From NCBI RefSeq assembly GCF_001689125.2, contig NZ_CP015405.2:2707001-2771000 (forward strand): DNA of 64,000 nt. The letters run 5' to 3'. The notes beneath the pieces were generated by a model that saw nothing but the letters and a program-made list of their open reading frames with translations, ran no database searches and was not told where the DNA came from. The DNA comes from Blautia pseudococcoides (GTDB lineage: Bacteria > Bacillota > Clostridia > Lachnospirales > Lachnospiraceae). Each line of letters starts with the position of its first letter. Position 1 is the first letter of the stretch. This document shows, piece by piece, positions 1 through 7,825 of the stretch. The position numbers and the translations under genes were made by a program.

Positions 1-633
1 CTCGTCCTGCAGCACAATAAGCGGATATTCCCGTTCCACCATGGGAATAGACTCTGCAAACATATTCCACAGCCCTGTTTTTTCATTATAAGCTCTCCAG
101 AGTATCTCACCCTTATCCCAGTCCACAAAAATCCGCTCCTCTATCACAGCCCTGACTGCCATGAACAGGTTCTGGAACGTCTCTGTGAGCACTTCCACCT
201 CCCGCGCATCCGGTGTACAGGGTACGAATCTGGGCATACAGGACTGGTAAAAAGGCCATTCCCCCCGGCCTCTGAACTTATATCCCAATTCCTTTATGAT
301 TTTTTTCTGGTCCGGCGGTACCTCTTCCCGGTCTCCAAAATAGCAGGCAAGAGAACTTTGCTCCAGCATTGCATAATCAGGAGGAATCCCCGTTTCCTCG
401 GTGGAGGCAATCATATCAAAGTCCCTCAGACCTTCCAGCCCTTCATAGACACTGATCCCATAACAGTTTCCGCCGCATCCCATAATGCTGGAGAAAACAG
501 GTTCCTCGCTGTCTTTTAAAAAGATAGCTATGAGCTGGGTATCCCAAAAATATTTCCATGGCTCCAGGGCCTTCAGATTACAGGTGACTTCATATAATTT
601 CTCCCACTGTTTAGACGATGCCTCTTCTCTCAT
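1..633 (-). CDS. DUF7309/DUF6930-like protein, C-terminus cut by window edge
   Basis: An open frame runs from an ATG at 633 down to base 1 without a stop, so at least 211 codons are present and the C-terminus lies outside the window. AGGAGG sits eight bases before the ATG and fixes the start. The protein begins MREEASSKQWEKLYEV and has a tryptophan- and tyrosine-rich segment (LKALEPWKYFWDTQLI) and a GGNCYGISVYEG stretch, which I associate with the DUF7309 N-terminal domain that is normally followed by DUF6930. No catalytic motif or signal peptide is visible. The gene is 71 bp downstream of the AIM24-like gene on the same strand and may be cotranscribed. The family assignment is from memory of the pattern; the function is unknown. 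Confidence 0.6.
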   Translation of the reverse strand, partial: MREEASSKQWEKLYEVTCNLKALEPWKYFWDTQLIAIFLKDSEEPVFSSIMGCGGNCYGISVYEGLEGLRDFDMIASTEETGIPPDYAMLEQSSLACYFGDREEVPPDQKKIIKELGYKFRGRGEWPFYQSCMPRFVPCTPDAREVEVLTETFQNLFMAVRAVIEERIFVDWDKGEILWRAYNEKTGLWNMFAESIPMVEREYPLIVLQDE

Positions 634-704
634 ACACAATCCTCCTCTTAACCTTTTGGCTGTCTTCCCGGTCAGACCCGCAGCCGCATCTCACTTACAG
701 GAAA

Positions 705-1385
705 TCAGTCATGGGATGGGATGTACTGGCGGATCCTGCCGCAGAATTCCCCGAAGTTCTGGGTCTGCAGGATCACCTTTCCCGGTCCGGTAAGTTTTGT
801 GAGAAACAGGCCCTCACCGCCCAAAAACATATTCATACCGCCTTTTACCATCTCAATTTCATACTGCACGCTGCCCTCAAAGGCCACCACATTTCCGGTA
901 TCTACTTTGATCACTTCTCCCGGCAGAAGTTCTTTCTCCACTTTATTGCCGTCCACTTCCAGAAAGACCATACCATTGCCCTGCATTTCCTGAAGGATGA
1001 ACCCCTCACCCCCGAAGAAACCAGAAGACACTTTTTTTGTAAATGCCACTTTCGTCTCCACTGCACTTTCCGCACAGAGAAAAGACCCCTTCTGGCAGTA
1101 AAAGCCTCTGTACGCCCTGAGGTCAACCGGAACAATCTCCCCGGGAACCGTGGAGGAAAACGCGATCATAGCCCCATCCATTTCAGCCTGATAGCTTGTC
1201 ATAAAAAAAGATTCCCCGGAAAACATTCGGCCTAAGCCCCGCATAAGGCCGCCTCTTGCATTGGTGCTCATGCTGATGCCGTCACTCATCCAGCACATTC
1301 CCCCGGTCTGGGTATAGATACTTTCCCCTCTGTTCAGCAGCATTTCCACTGCCGGCATAACAGTGCCTTCCAGTTTGTATCTCAT
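705..1385 (-). CDS. AIM24 / TIGR00266 family protein
   Basis: A 226-residue soluble protein. It shows the features of the AIM24 (TIGR00266) family: an N-terminal strand region (MRYKLEGTVMPAVEMLL), then MCWMSDGISM, RMFSGESFFMTSY and a glycine-rich FFGGEGFILQ, followed near the end by a second GGEGLFLTKLTGPGKV block. These are the repeated beta-strand units of a tryptophan RNA-binding attenuator-like beta-sandwich. Length matches the bacterial family. AAGGAGG precedes the ATG at 1385. No signal peptide or membrane segment is seen. The mitochondrial relative affects inner-membrane organisation; the bacterial role is not established. Confidence 0.85.
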   Translation of the reverse strand: MRYKLEGTVMPAVEMLLNRGESIYTQTGGMCWMSDGISMSTNARGGLMRGLGRMFSGESFFMTSYQAEMDGAMIAFSSTVPGEIVPVDLRAYRGFYCQKGSFLCAESAVETKVAFTKKVSSGFFGGEGFILQEMQGNGMVFLEVDGNKVEKELLPGEVIKVDTGNVVAFEGSVQYEIEMVKGGMNMFLGGEGLFLTKLTGPGKVILQTQNFGEFCGRIRQYIPSHD

Positions 1386-1482
1386 AATACATGCGCCTCC
1401 TTTTCTTTCATTACCCTATCCACCAGTTTTGGCTGTATCTCCGGATAAGTCAAAGCCTCCGGCAGCCGGTTTCCTTTTGTCC

Positions 1483-2412
1483 TCAGATCTTATACCATAA
1501 TACATGATCATCCATATAAAATCCATGGCCTATATCATTTTTTTCCTCCCTCAGCAGCTGAAATCCCATATGCCTGTAAATCTCAACTGCAAGGTTATTC
1601 TTATTTACATTCAAGAAAATAGATTTCACATCCATCTCCAATGCCTTTTCTCTCACAAAATCAAACATAAGACTTGCATACCCTCTGCCTCTTGTGCTGC
1701 TTGTCAGATAAAATTTACTCAGATACAGCATTCCTTCCCTGGGATAAAAGGCCAAAAACCCCACATCCCCTGACGCATCTTTTACTATATAATAGGTATA
1801 TCCGTTATCCAGCTGCTCTTTTATAGCAGGAACGGTCTGAAATAACTGTATCATATAGTCATTTTGTGCGGCTCCGATAATGGGGTCGAAGACTTCCTTT
1901 ACAATGGAGGACGCCAAATATGACAATTCTCCCAGCCGTCTTCCATCCTGCCCGGATATCTGCTCAAATTCCAGTTTCCTGTGTTCTGTGTATCTCATAA
2001 TGTATTCTATTTCTCCGGTTTCCGAATCTGTCTCTGAACTTTGTATGGCAAAACCGGATTTTTTATAAAAGCGGACGGCATTTACATTTTTTGCATATAC
2101 TCTGAGGGACAGATCACGGTAACGACTGCAGGCCTGTTTCAGAAGTGCTGTACCGATGCCCCGTCCCTGATTTTCTGTCCGCACAAAAAGTCCGGCAATA
2201 TAATGATCCTGTATCCCTATAAAACCTTCTGTCTTATGCTCCGTCATATAGACAAGGATCTCTGCCCCCGGAAGTTCCTGCCTGACATATTCATAATTGC
2301 CCTCCCAATAAGAAGAGGGAATAAAACTGTGTGCCTGACAGTTGGCTTCCAGCCAGATTTCCATTACATCCTCTATATCACCGGAAGTAAATTCTCTGAT
2401 TTCATATTTCAT
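1483..2412 (-). CDS. Tandem GNAT N-acetyltransferase
   Basis: A 309-residue protein with two GNAT folds in a row. The first (about residues 1-140) has the acetyl-CoA loop NQGRGIGTALLKQA and ends with YAKNVNAVRFYKKSGF. The second (about 150-309) has STRGRGYASLMFDF and NVNKNNLAVEIYRHMGF. Both retain the Q/R-x-x-G-x-G/A loop, so both halves may bind acetyl-CoA. I start at the ATG at 2412 (MKYEIREF), which begins a typical GNAT first strand. An upstream in-frame ATG at 2457 would add 15 non-family residues and lacks a better ribosome site. The gene follows the membrane methyltransferase-like gene closely, suggesting cotranscription. The acceptor substrate cannot be read from the sequence. Confidence 0.82.
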   Translation of the reverse strand: MKYEIREFTSGDIEDVMEIWLEANCQAHSFIPSSYWEGNYEYVRQELPGAEILVYMTEHKTEGFIGIQDHYIAGLFVRTENQGRGIGTALLKQACSRYRDLSLRVYAKNVNAVRFYKKSGFAIQSSETDSETGEIEYIMRYTEHRKLEFEQISGQDGRRLGELSYLASSIVKEVFDPIIGAAQNDYMIQLFQTVPAIKEQLDNGYTYYIVKDASGDVGFLAFYPREGMLYLSKFYLTSSTRGRGYASLMFDFVREKALEMDVKSIFLNVNKNNLAVEIYRHMGFQLLREEKNDIGHGFYMDDHVLWYKI

Positions 2413-2466
2413 ATGGTTACCCAGCCCTTTTTCCTTATCAGGAAACCCCCAACACATTTTCCCTGC

Positions 2467-3063
2467 TTACCGTCCCGCCCGGCAGTTTCTGCCCAGATAG
2501 CGGAAAACTCGTCTTCTGTACTCCTTGTATTCTATGCCAAACGCATGCTCCAGATATTTTTCCTCCTGCAGGATCTGCAGATGCAGCATAAGAATTGCAA
2601 AACCGGTAAATACAAGAAGCGGAATATTAAAAAACATAAGTAAAATTCCGATATAAGTCAGGTCAAATCCGCAAAACGCCGGATTTCGGCTGATGGAATA
2701 GATTCCGTCAGATACCATTTTCGTCCTGTCCCGCTCCGGAATGCCGGCACGCCAGCTGTCACGCATGGTATAAACAGAAAGTCCGAATACCATCACCCCA
2801 ACTGTGGCGATGATCAGTCCTGCGATCCGCATGTTCTCAGATGCCTGATTGATTCCCCATAAGATAGATACCAACTCATAAACAGGTACGCCGATCGTGG
2901 CTATTTTCATGATGAACTCTATGTACATGAGTTCCTCCGCCTTTTCCCCCTTTGCAATCTGGTTCGTCCTGATCCCTTTCTTTTTCTGACCCAGCATTTT
3001 GCCGAAATAGATGCCATAAAATACAAGCAATAATACAAGGCTGCTCGTCTGAAACTTGTCCAT
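2467..3063 (-). CDS. Isoprenylcysteine/phospholipid methyltransferase-like membrane protein
   Basis: About 198 residues with roughly five hydrophobic segments. The C-terminal signature of the ICMT/PEMT membrane methyltransferase family is present: GIYSISRNPAFCGFDL followed by a long helix and LQEEKYLEHAFGIEYKEYRRR, which includes the RHP-like (here SRNP) and E-x-x-L/Y-x-x-x-FG-x-x-Y-x-x-Y elements that bind S-adenosylmethionine. I use the ATG at 3063 because AGAGGTGAT precedes it. An in-frame ATG at 3102 with AAAGGA upstream is a real alternative and would add 13 residues. The substrate in this family (lipid, protein carboxylate or small molecule) cannot be predicted. Confidence 0.75.
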   Translation of the reverse strand: MDKFQTSSLVLLLVFYGIYFGKMLGQKKKGIRTNQIAKGEKAEELMYIEFIMKIATIGVPVYELVSILWGINQASENMRIAGLIIATVGVMVFGLSVYTMRDSWRAGIPERDRTKMVSDGIYSISRNPAFCGFDLTYIGILLMFFNIPLLVFTGFAILMLHLQILQEEKYLEHAFGIEYKEYRRRVFRYLGRNCRAGR

Positions 3064-3176
3064 TTGTGGTATCACCTCTGTTATGTTATTGTCCGAATCC
3101 ACTTTCTGTCCTTTAAAAGGCAGTGCCGAATTCTTTCAATACAGTATACCCTACCTGCCCCGGGATTGCAAATGTT

Positions 3177-3214
3177 AAAATACCAGGGCAGTTTTTAACT
3201 TTCCCTGGTATTTT
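3177..3214 (-). terminator. Inverted repeat, probable terminator of the radical SAM gene
   Basis: AAAATACCAGGG (3177-3188) and its exact complement CCCTGGTATTTT (3203-3214) form a 12-bp stem with a 14-base loop. It lies about 95 bp downstream of the radical SAM stop on the minus strand and before the next gene. The U-rich 3' side exists on both strands, so it could act in either direction. Confidence 0.6.
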
Positions 3215-3276
3215 ATTCCCGCGGGCAACGAGCCAAGCGGGCATACTTGTATGAACATTTGGGGACTGCCGCCAGG

Positions 3277-3308
3277 GTCAACACCCTGTTGCCTGGGGAG
3301 GTGTTGAC
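3277..3308. repeat. 9-bp inverted repeat abutting the radical SAM stop codon
   Basis: GTCAACACC (3277-3285) and GGTGTTGAC (3300-3308) are exact complements separated by 14 bases. The repeat directly abuts the TAA of the gene ending at 3309. No T-run follows, so it is not a simple terminator. The stretch 3215-3308 is otherwise GC-rich and non-coding. Confidence 0.5.
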
Positions 3309-4193
3309 TTACATGGGCATAAAATCAAAAAGGTTCATCTGGCTGGCACTAAGTTTCTCCTCAAACTTGTGCAGATAAGAAAAAATCCTGTCCATACTGC
3401 TCTCCAGACCATTCTTTCTGCAGATCTCATAAAAAACGGACATGAGTTTTTTCTCATTGGGGCTGCCAACCTCATAAGCATTTCCGTAATTCTCAATATA
3501 CTTTCTGCGAAGTCCCGGAAAATGCTGTTCCAGTTTTTCATAGAAATACTGCCTGTCACCGTCCCGCAGCGTGACCCCCATACCAAAATGCAGTACACCA
3601 TATGCTTTCGCTCTGACTGCATAGTCCATGATCCCTCTCACATTTTCTTCCGTATCGTTGATAAACGGCAGAACAGGGCAGAACCACACAACTGTGGGAA
3701 TCCCTTCTTCCCGAAGAATATTAAGCACCTCTGCCCTCTTTTTTGTAGTACACACATGAGGTTCCAGAATACGACACAGTTCCTCATCCGCGGTTGTCAG
3801 GGTCATCTGCACGACGCACTTTGTCCTTTCATTGATTTTTTTCAGCAAATCCAAATCCCGCAGAACCAAATCAGATTTTGTCTGCAGCGCTGCTCCAAAC
3901 CCGTAATATTCTATAAGTTCCAGGCATTTTCTGGTAAGGCCAAGCTTGTTCTCCAAAGGCAGATAAGGATCGCTCATAGCACCTGTGCCTATCATACATT
4001 TCTTCCGCTTGCTTCTCAGCGCGGTTTCCAGTAACTGGGGGGCATTTATCTTAACTTCTATATCTTCAAAATCATGTTTCATCCCATAACAGGTACTCCT
4101 GGAATCACAGTAAATACAGCCGTGGCTGCAGCCCCGGTACAGATTCATGCCGTTTTGGGCGGACAAGATGGATTTTGCATTTACCTCGTGCAT
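3309..4193 (-). CDS. SPL-family radical SAM protein
   Basis: A 294-residue radical SAM enzyme. The cluster-binding motif is CSHGCIYC at residues 22-29, that is C-x3-C-x2-C (C22, C26, C29), close to the N-terminus. It is followed by DSRSTCYG and by an IGTGAMSDPYLPLE segment that resembles the spore-photoproduct-lyase-like (Rv2578c-type) branch. The rest continues as a TIM-barrel-like domain with LQTKSDLVLRDLDLL and VWFCPVLPFINDTEENV. Length is normal for these SPL-family proteins, whose substrates are mostly unknown; it need not repair DNA. The ATG at 4193 follows AGGAGG. Thirteen bases separate the next upstream gene, so it is probably an operon with the ACT protein. Confidence 0.85.
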   Translation of the reverse strand: MHEVNAKSILSAQNGMNLYRGCSHGCIYCDSRSTCYGMKHDFEDIEVKINAPQLLETALRSKRKKCMIGTGAMSDPYLPLENKLGLTRKCLELIEYYGFGAALQTKSDLVLRDLDLLKKINERTKCVVQMTLTTADEELCRILEPHVCTTKKRAEVLNILREEGIPTVVWFCPVLPFINDTEENVRGIMDYAVRAKAYGVLHFGMGVTLRDGDRQYFYEKLEQHFPGLRRKYIENYGNAYEVGSPNEKKLMSVFYEICRKNGLESSMDRIFSYLHKFEEKLSASQMNLFDFMPM

Positions 4194-4208
4194 ATTTTGC
4201 TCTGCCTC

Positions 4209-4580
4209 CTATGATGCGGCGAACCGGTAGCCGGCCTTTTTCAGGCATTCTACAGCCTTTGGGAAATTCTCTTCTTTTGTAAGAATGTAATCCGTATTAT
4301 AAGTGGACACAGCGAAAATCCCGATCTTGTTCTCCGCTAATACAGCAGAGATCGCAGACAAGATTCCTATCAAAGAAAAATCCAGAACACCCTGGATCCT
4401 GAACGCTCTCCAGCCGTCATCACGCTCCAGTGCATCTTCCGGTACCTGTTTGGCTGCACATACAAGCGATAGTTCCTCATCCGTTTGCCCTACAAAACAG
4501 AAGCCTTCTTTCAAAAGCTCCGGTGAAAATTCCTTTATCTTACATACGGAAAAATCCTGGTCAATAATTTTAAGTTCCAT
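4209..4580 (-). CDS. ACT-domain protein
   Basis: A 123-residue protein. The central-to-C-terminal part (GVLDFSLIGILSAISAVLAENKIGIFAVSTYNTDYIL) reads as an ACT-type beta-alpha-beta ligand-binding unit of the ACT_7/CASTOR type often seen as stand-alone amino-acid sensors. I start at the ATG at 4580 because AGGAGG lies four bases upstream; an in-frame ATG at 4595 would place that ribosome site inside the gene. It lies between the VOC gene and the radical SAM gene with gaps of 13-33 bp, consistent with one transcript. The ligand is not predictable. Confidence 0.78.
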   Translation of the reverse strand: MELKIIDQDFSVCKIKEFSPELLKEGFCFVGQTDEELSLVCAAKQVPEDALERDDGWRAFRIQGVLDFSLIGILSAISAVLAENKIGIFAVSTYNTDYILTKEENFPKAVECLKKAGYRFAAS

Positions 4581-4613
4581 CTTTCCTCCTATCATAAGCT
4601 GCCTGCAAGGGGC

Positions 4614-5081
4614 TTATCTCATACAGTTCCTTACAAGCCGTTCCGGCACGCCCATTCTCTCAGCCGTTTCCCCCACACTCATGCCGCTGTCCAGAAAACG
4701 TCTGCACACAAGTTTCAGACTCTCTCCCACTTCAAGCACATGACCATCCGGATCATAAAACCGTACCACCCTCTGTCCCCAGCTATGCTCATACACCGGG
4801 TGCACAAGCTTTACATCTGCCCTTTTCTCCAGTTTGGAGACAAAACGGTCGAAATCATCCTCCTCAAAATAGACCTCACTGTTCTTCCCGCCGTAAGTGA
4901 TATCCCCCTTCTCACAACCAATGAATTCCAGCCAGCTCTCCTCTGTCTGCAGGGACAGTCCCCCGGTCAGTACGGCATTTGCGCCCAGATCAGTGACCGT
5001 ACGCAGTCCCAGTACCTCTCTGTAAAACGTTTTTGACTTATCCATATCCTGAACTATCAGCATGGGATTTTTTAATTTCAT
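4614..5081 (-). CDS. VOC (glyoxalase/bleomycin-resistance) family protein with C-terminal helix-turn-helix-like tail
   Basis: A 155-residue protein. Residues 1-125 form a VOC fold: MKLKNPMLIVQDMDKSKTFYREVLGL at the start and QRVVRFYDPDGHVLEVGES at the end, the usual strand with the metal-binding glutamate. The last 30 residues (RRFLDSGMSVGETAERMGVP) look like a small helix-turn-helix-type extension not needed for the VOC fold. AAGGAGG precedes the ATG. The gene is the first of a likely VOC-ACT-radical SAM transcript. Metal use and substrate are unknown. Confidence 0.8.
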   Translation of the reverse strand: MKLKNPMLIVQDMDKSKTFYREVLGLRTVTDLGANAVLTGGLSLQTEESWLEFIGCEKGDITYGGKNSEVYFEEDDFDRFVSKLEKRADVKLVHPVYEHSWGQRVVRFYDPDGHVLEVGESLKLVCRRFLDSGMSVGETAERMGVPERLVRNCMR

Positions 5082-5166
5082 TTCCCGTCCTCCTTCAACT
5101 TACATTCTCGTCCAGTCGTAACTGTTCAGTACCCTTACAATTACAGATCAATAATATACCAATCAA

Positions 5167-5190
5167 AACATGACAGCAGTGTGTCATGTT
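5167..5190 (-). terminator. Probable terminator after the DUF3786 gene
   Basis: AACATGACA (5167-5175) and TGTCATGTT (5182-5190) are exact complements with a six-base loop. On the minus strand the stem is followed by TTTTG. It lies 45 bp past the stop of the gene ending at 5235. The stem is AT-rich, so strength is uncertain; an operator role for the VOC gene promoter is also possible. Confidence 0.5.
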
Positions 5191-5234
5191 AATCATTTTC
5201 TTTCCTACCACCACTCCTATTTCCTGCAGCATTC

Positions 5235-5891
5235 CTACATGCCAAACATATTTCCCTTTAGCTCCACACCGGCCAGCTCCGCCAGCCTTATGATCCCCTC
5301 CTCAGCCAGCGTTACGGTAGACTCCACGTGGATAAAATCCGTCACACTATGATCAAAAAGAATATTTCCCTGTGCCGGAAACTCCTCATCGCCATCCCAG
5401 AACAAATACTGCATAGGGATACAAGAAAACGCATTTAAAATATATCCCGCATCCCCCTGCCGCACCGGCTTTCCCCCCATTTTTTCCGCTGCTGACCTAA
5501 GCTCTTTCGTTTTCCCAGCAAAAGTCAAAGCAAAAGGCCTCAAAATATTCCTTTCAAAAGCCGGTGCAAAAGGCCCGGCATTCCTCACATCCCTGAAAGG
5601 CACCCACCGCCCCGCAACCCCCGCATTCTCCTTAGAATACCAAAACAGGTTATAAATATTCATCCTTGTCCCATTTCTGATAGGGCGGCTATCCTCCATA
5701 GCCTTTATAAATCCCTCTTCTCTATGGATCCCATACTTTCTCCCAAAATGTAAAACCGTCAGATATTCTCCCTCCACTTTGATCTCCGGCAGTTTCTTCC
5801 TCAATGCCTCCTGGTCCATCTCCAAAAATTTCCCCCTCCAGGTTTCACTGAGCTTATCATAATTAGACTGCTGCGGTTTCCGAATATCCAT
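5235..5891 (-). CDS. DUF3786 domain protein
   Basis: A 218-residue soluble protein that I recognise as DUF3786, a family typical of anaerobic Firmicutes. Visible marks are the central NLFWYSKENAGVAGRWVPFR, RNAGPFAPAFERNILRPFA and the C-terminal FPAQGNILFDHSVTDFIHVE. No metal-binding cysteine cluster or known catalytic motif is evident. A short GAGGA ribosome site precedes the ATG at 5891. A clear minus-strand promoter with a long inverted repeat at the transcription start lies about 110 bp upstream, so it is probably a monocistronic, specifically regulated gene. The function is unknown. Confidence 0.75.
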   Translation of the reverse strand: MDIRKPQQSNYDKLSETWRGKFLEMDQEALRKKLPEIKVEGEYLTVLHFGRKYGIHREEGFIKAMEDSRPIRNGTRMNIYNLFWYSKENAGVAGRWVPFRDVRNAGPFAPAFERNILRPFALTFAGKTKELRSAAEKMGGKPVRQGDAGYILNAFSCIPMQYLFWDGDEEFPAQGNILFDHSVTDFIHVESTVTLAEEGIIRLAELAGVELKGNMFGM

Positions 5892-5947
5892 TCCTCATTC
5901 TCCTCTCTTCCCTGCCTGCCAAACCTTCAAATAAATCATCTCATTAC

Positions 5948-6001
5948 CTAGTTTAATTCCCAGTAAATGACCGTACAGTTATTTACTTTGAGTTAAACTA
6001 G
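5948..6001. promoter_or_regulatory. Two-part inverted repeat just downstream of a promoter
   Basis: An outer pair CTAGTTTAA (5948-5956) / TTAAACTAG (5993-6001) and an inner pair AGTAAAT (5962-5968) / ATTTACT (5981-5987) are both exact, separated by five-base asymmetric bulges. The outer arm touches the -10 hexamer, so the element spans the expected start of transcription and the first 50 bases of the message. It could be an operator or a leader hairpin. Confidence 0.6.
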
Positions 6002-6030
6002 ATTATACAGGATTCCATTCCTGATTACAA
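6002..6030 (-). promoter_or_regulatory. Promoter of the DUF3786 gene
   Basis: On the minus strand TTGTAA (6025-6030) and a perfect TATAAT (6002-6007) are separated by 17 bases. The spacer itself contains CAGGA...TCCTG, a small inverted repeat. The next gene downstream on this strand is the DUF3786 gene. Confidence 0.65.
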
Positions 6031-6135
6031 CGAAATCCCCCGCCCACATCAACATTCAGCAGCCAATCCCCCAAGTCAAGCCCCCAAAAAGCCAAAAAGA
6101 CGCATACCCCTACAAGATACACGCCTTTTACACCT

Positions 6136-7641
6136 TTAAACCAATTCAATCTCTAAAAGTTCCGCCGCCGGAAGCTTTTTACTAGACCCCGCCTTATATT
6201 TCTTCAATTCCACCGCAGCCTCTTTCAGCGGCACATTCGTCCCTGCCCCAGCCATACATCCGCCCGGACAGCCCATACCTTCTATCAGGCACCCGTTCAT
6301 CTTCCCGGCCTTTGCAAGGGTAAGCACCTTTTTACACTCTGCCAGCCCTTCCGCATGTTCAATATGTACCGGAATTTCCGGATGATATTCCTGCAGACAT
6401 TCCTCAATGGCCTGCGCCACACCGCCGGCAACTGCATACCCTCTCCCTGCCGCAGTGGCATTATGAAGGCTTCCCTTCTCCTCCATTTGGGATGGCACTA
6501 TCCCCTTGGCATCAAACATCCCCTGCAGTTCCTCAAAAGTAATAACAAAATCCACATCACTGCGGACATCCGTTCTGGATGCCTCCAGTTTTTTCGCCGC
6601 ACAGGGACCTATGAAAACCACACCGCAGTCCGGGTATTTCTGCTTAATACTTCTGGCTGATGCGACCATGGGTGTCAGCTCCTGGGACACACTGTCAATC
6701 AAATCCGGAAACTGTTTCTTAGCCAGCATTGACCATGAAGGACAACAGGACGTGAGCAGAAACGGCAGTTCCCCGGTGCTCACTTTTTCCGCATAGTGAT
6801 GGGCCTCCGCAATTGCCCCTATATCGGCACCCAGCGCTACCTCGTATACTTCCTTAAACCCAAGCTTTATCAGTGCAGCCTTAAATTTTGCCGCGGTTAC
6901 ATCCTTTCCAAACTGTCCTACAAATGCAGGCGCCACCTCAGCAATGATCTCTTTCCCTTCCCGCAGTGCCCTGGAAAGCTGGAATATCTGGGATTTGTCT
7001 GAAATAGCCCCAAACGGACAGCTCACCATACACATCCCGCAGGACACACATTTTTCCGGGTCAATGGCAGCTCTCCCCAGATTGTCACTGCCGATAGCTT
7101 TTACACCGCAGGCCCTGGCACAGGGGCGTTCCATTTTTGAAATGGCATCATAGGGACAGATGGCTTTACATTTTCCGCATTTGATACATTTTTCCTGGTC
7201 GATCACAGATTTGCCTCTGACTATTGATATGGCATTCTTTGGACATACCTGCTTACAGGGATGAGCCACACAGCCTCTGCACATATTGCTGACCTGGTAC
7301 TTATTCGGTTCACAGGCATCGCAGGCAGACGGGATGACCTGCATAAGGGGCGGCTCATAATATTTCTCATCAATATTACTATTTTCCATTCCTGCGGTGA
7401 TATGAACGGCTTCGTTTTCAGGTCGCAGAGACATACCCATAGCAAGACGTACCCGCTCACTGGCAACTGCTCTTTCTCTGTAAATACTCTCCCTGTATGA
7501 AGCCCGCTCCTTTACAATATGGTACGGTATGGCTTCTATTTCACCATTAAAATTGTCCTTTGTGGATTCAAAAGCAACCTTGCAGATTTCTGTAAATACT
7601 TCACGCCTGATTTTCTTTACCGGGGTTTCTACACTTCTCAT
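6136..7641 (-). CDS. Monomeric [FeFe]-hydrogenase, probably group B
   Basis: A 501-residue iron-sulfur enzyme that should interconvert protons and H2 using ferredoxin electrons. N-terminal cysteines form several clusters: C-x2-C-x4-C-x3-CP around 121-133, CIKCGKCKAICP at 152-163 and CVSCGMCMVSCP at 199-209. The H-cluster domain has L1 TSCCPSW (C299, C300), L2 GPCAAKKLE (C347) and L3 GMGCPGGC (C458, C462). All cysteine ligands and the proton-transfer cysteine C299 are present. L2 reads GPC instead of the classical MPC and L1 has PSW instead of PGW, which together with the fused N-terminus points to group B rather than the classical CpI type. I start at the ATG at 7641 because AGGAGA lies seven bases upstream. 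Gene and promoter stand alone. The maturases HydE/F/G are not in this window. Confidence 0.88.
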   Translation of the reverse strand: MRSVETPVKKIRREVFTEICKVAFESTKDNFNGEIEAIPYHIVKERASYRESIYRERAVASERVRLAMGMSLRPENEAVHITAGMENSNIDEKYYEPPLMQVIPSACDACEPNKYQVSNMCRGCVAHPCKQVCPKNAISIVRGKSVIDQEKCIKCGKCKAICPYDAISKMERPCARACGVKAIGSDNLGRAAIDPEKCVSCGMCMVSCPFGAISDKSQIFQLSRALREGKEIIAEVAPAFVGQFGKDVTAAKFKAALIKLGFKEVYEVALGADIGAIAEAHHYAEKVSTGELPFLLTSCCPSWSMLAKKQFPDLIDSVSQELTPMVASARSIKQKYPDCGVVFIGPCAAKKLEASRTDVRSDVDFVITFEELQGMFDAKGIVPSQMEEKGSLHNATAAGRGYAVAGGVAQAIEECLQEYHPEIPVHIEHAEGLAECKKVLTLAKAGKMNGCLIEGMGCPGGCMAGAGTNVPLKEAAVELKKYKAGSSKKLPAAELLEIELV

Positions 7642-7761
7642 TTTAAAATCTCCTGTTCTCAATGCGTTGCTGCGTGTCCGAAAATAATTCAGACACACGC
7701 TGCTGCTATCCCATCTATCCGCACATAAAATGGTTAGAATCTATAGTTTCATACATATTTT

Positions 7762-7789
7762 ATTCTATGGAATATCAGGAGAATTGCAA
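7762..7789 (-). promoter_or_regulatory. Possible promoter of the hydrogenase gene
   Basis: TTGCAA (7784-7789) and TAGAAT (7762-7767) on the minus strand, 16 bases apart, about 120 bp before the hydrogenase start. Both hexamers are close to the sigma-A consensus; no operator is obvious. Confidence 0.4.
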
Positions 7790-7825
7790 GTTTTTTATTT
7801 CATACACAACAATGACTTAATTCGG

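Noticed and set aside
618..1235. Plus-strand open frame of 205 codons
   Set aside because: It is the reverse strand of the AIM24-like gene, has no ribosome site and no family-like sequence.
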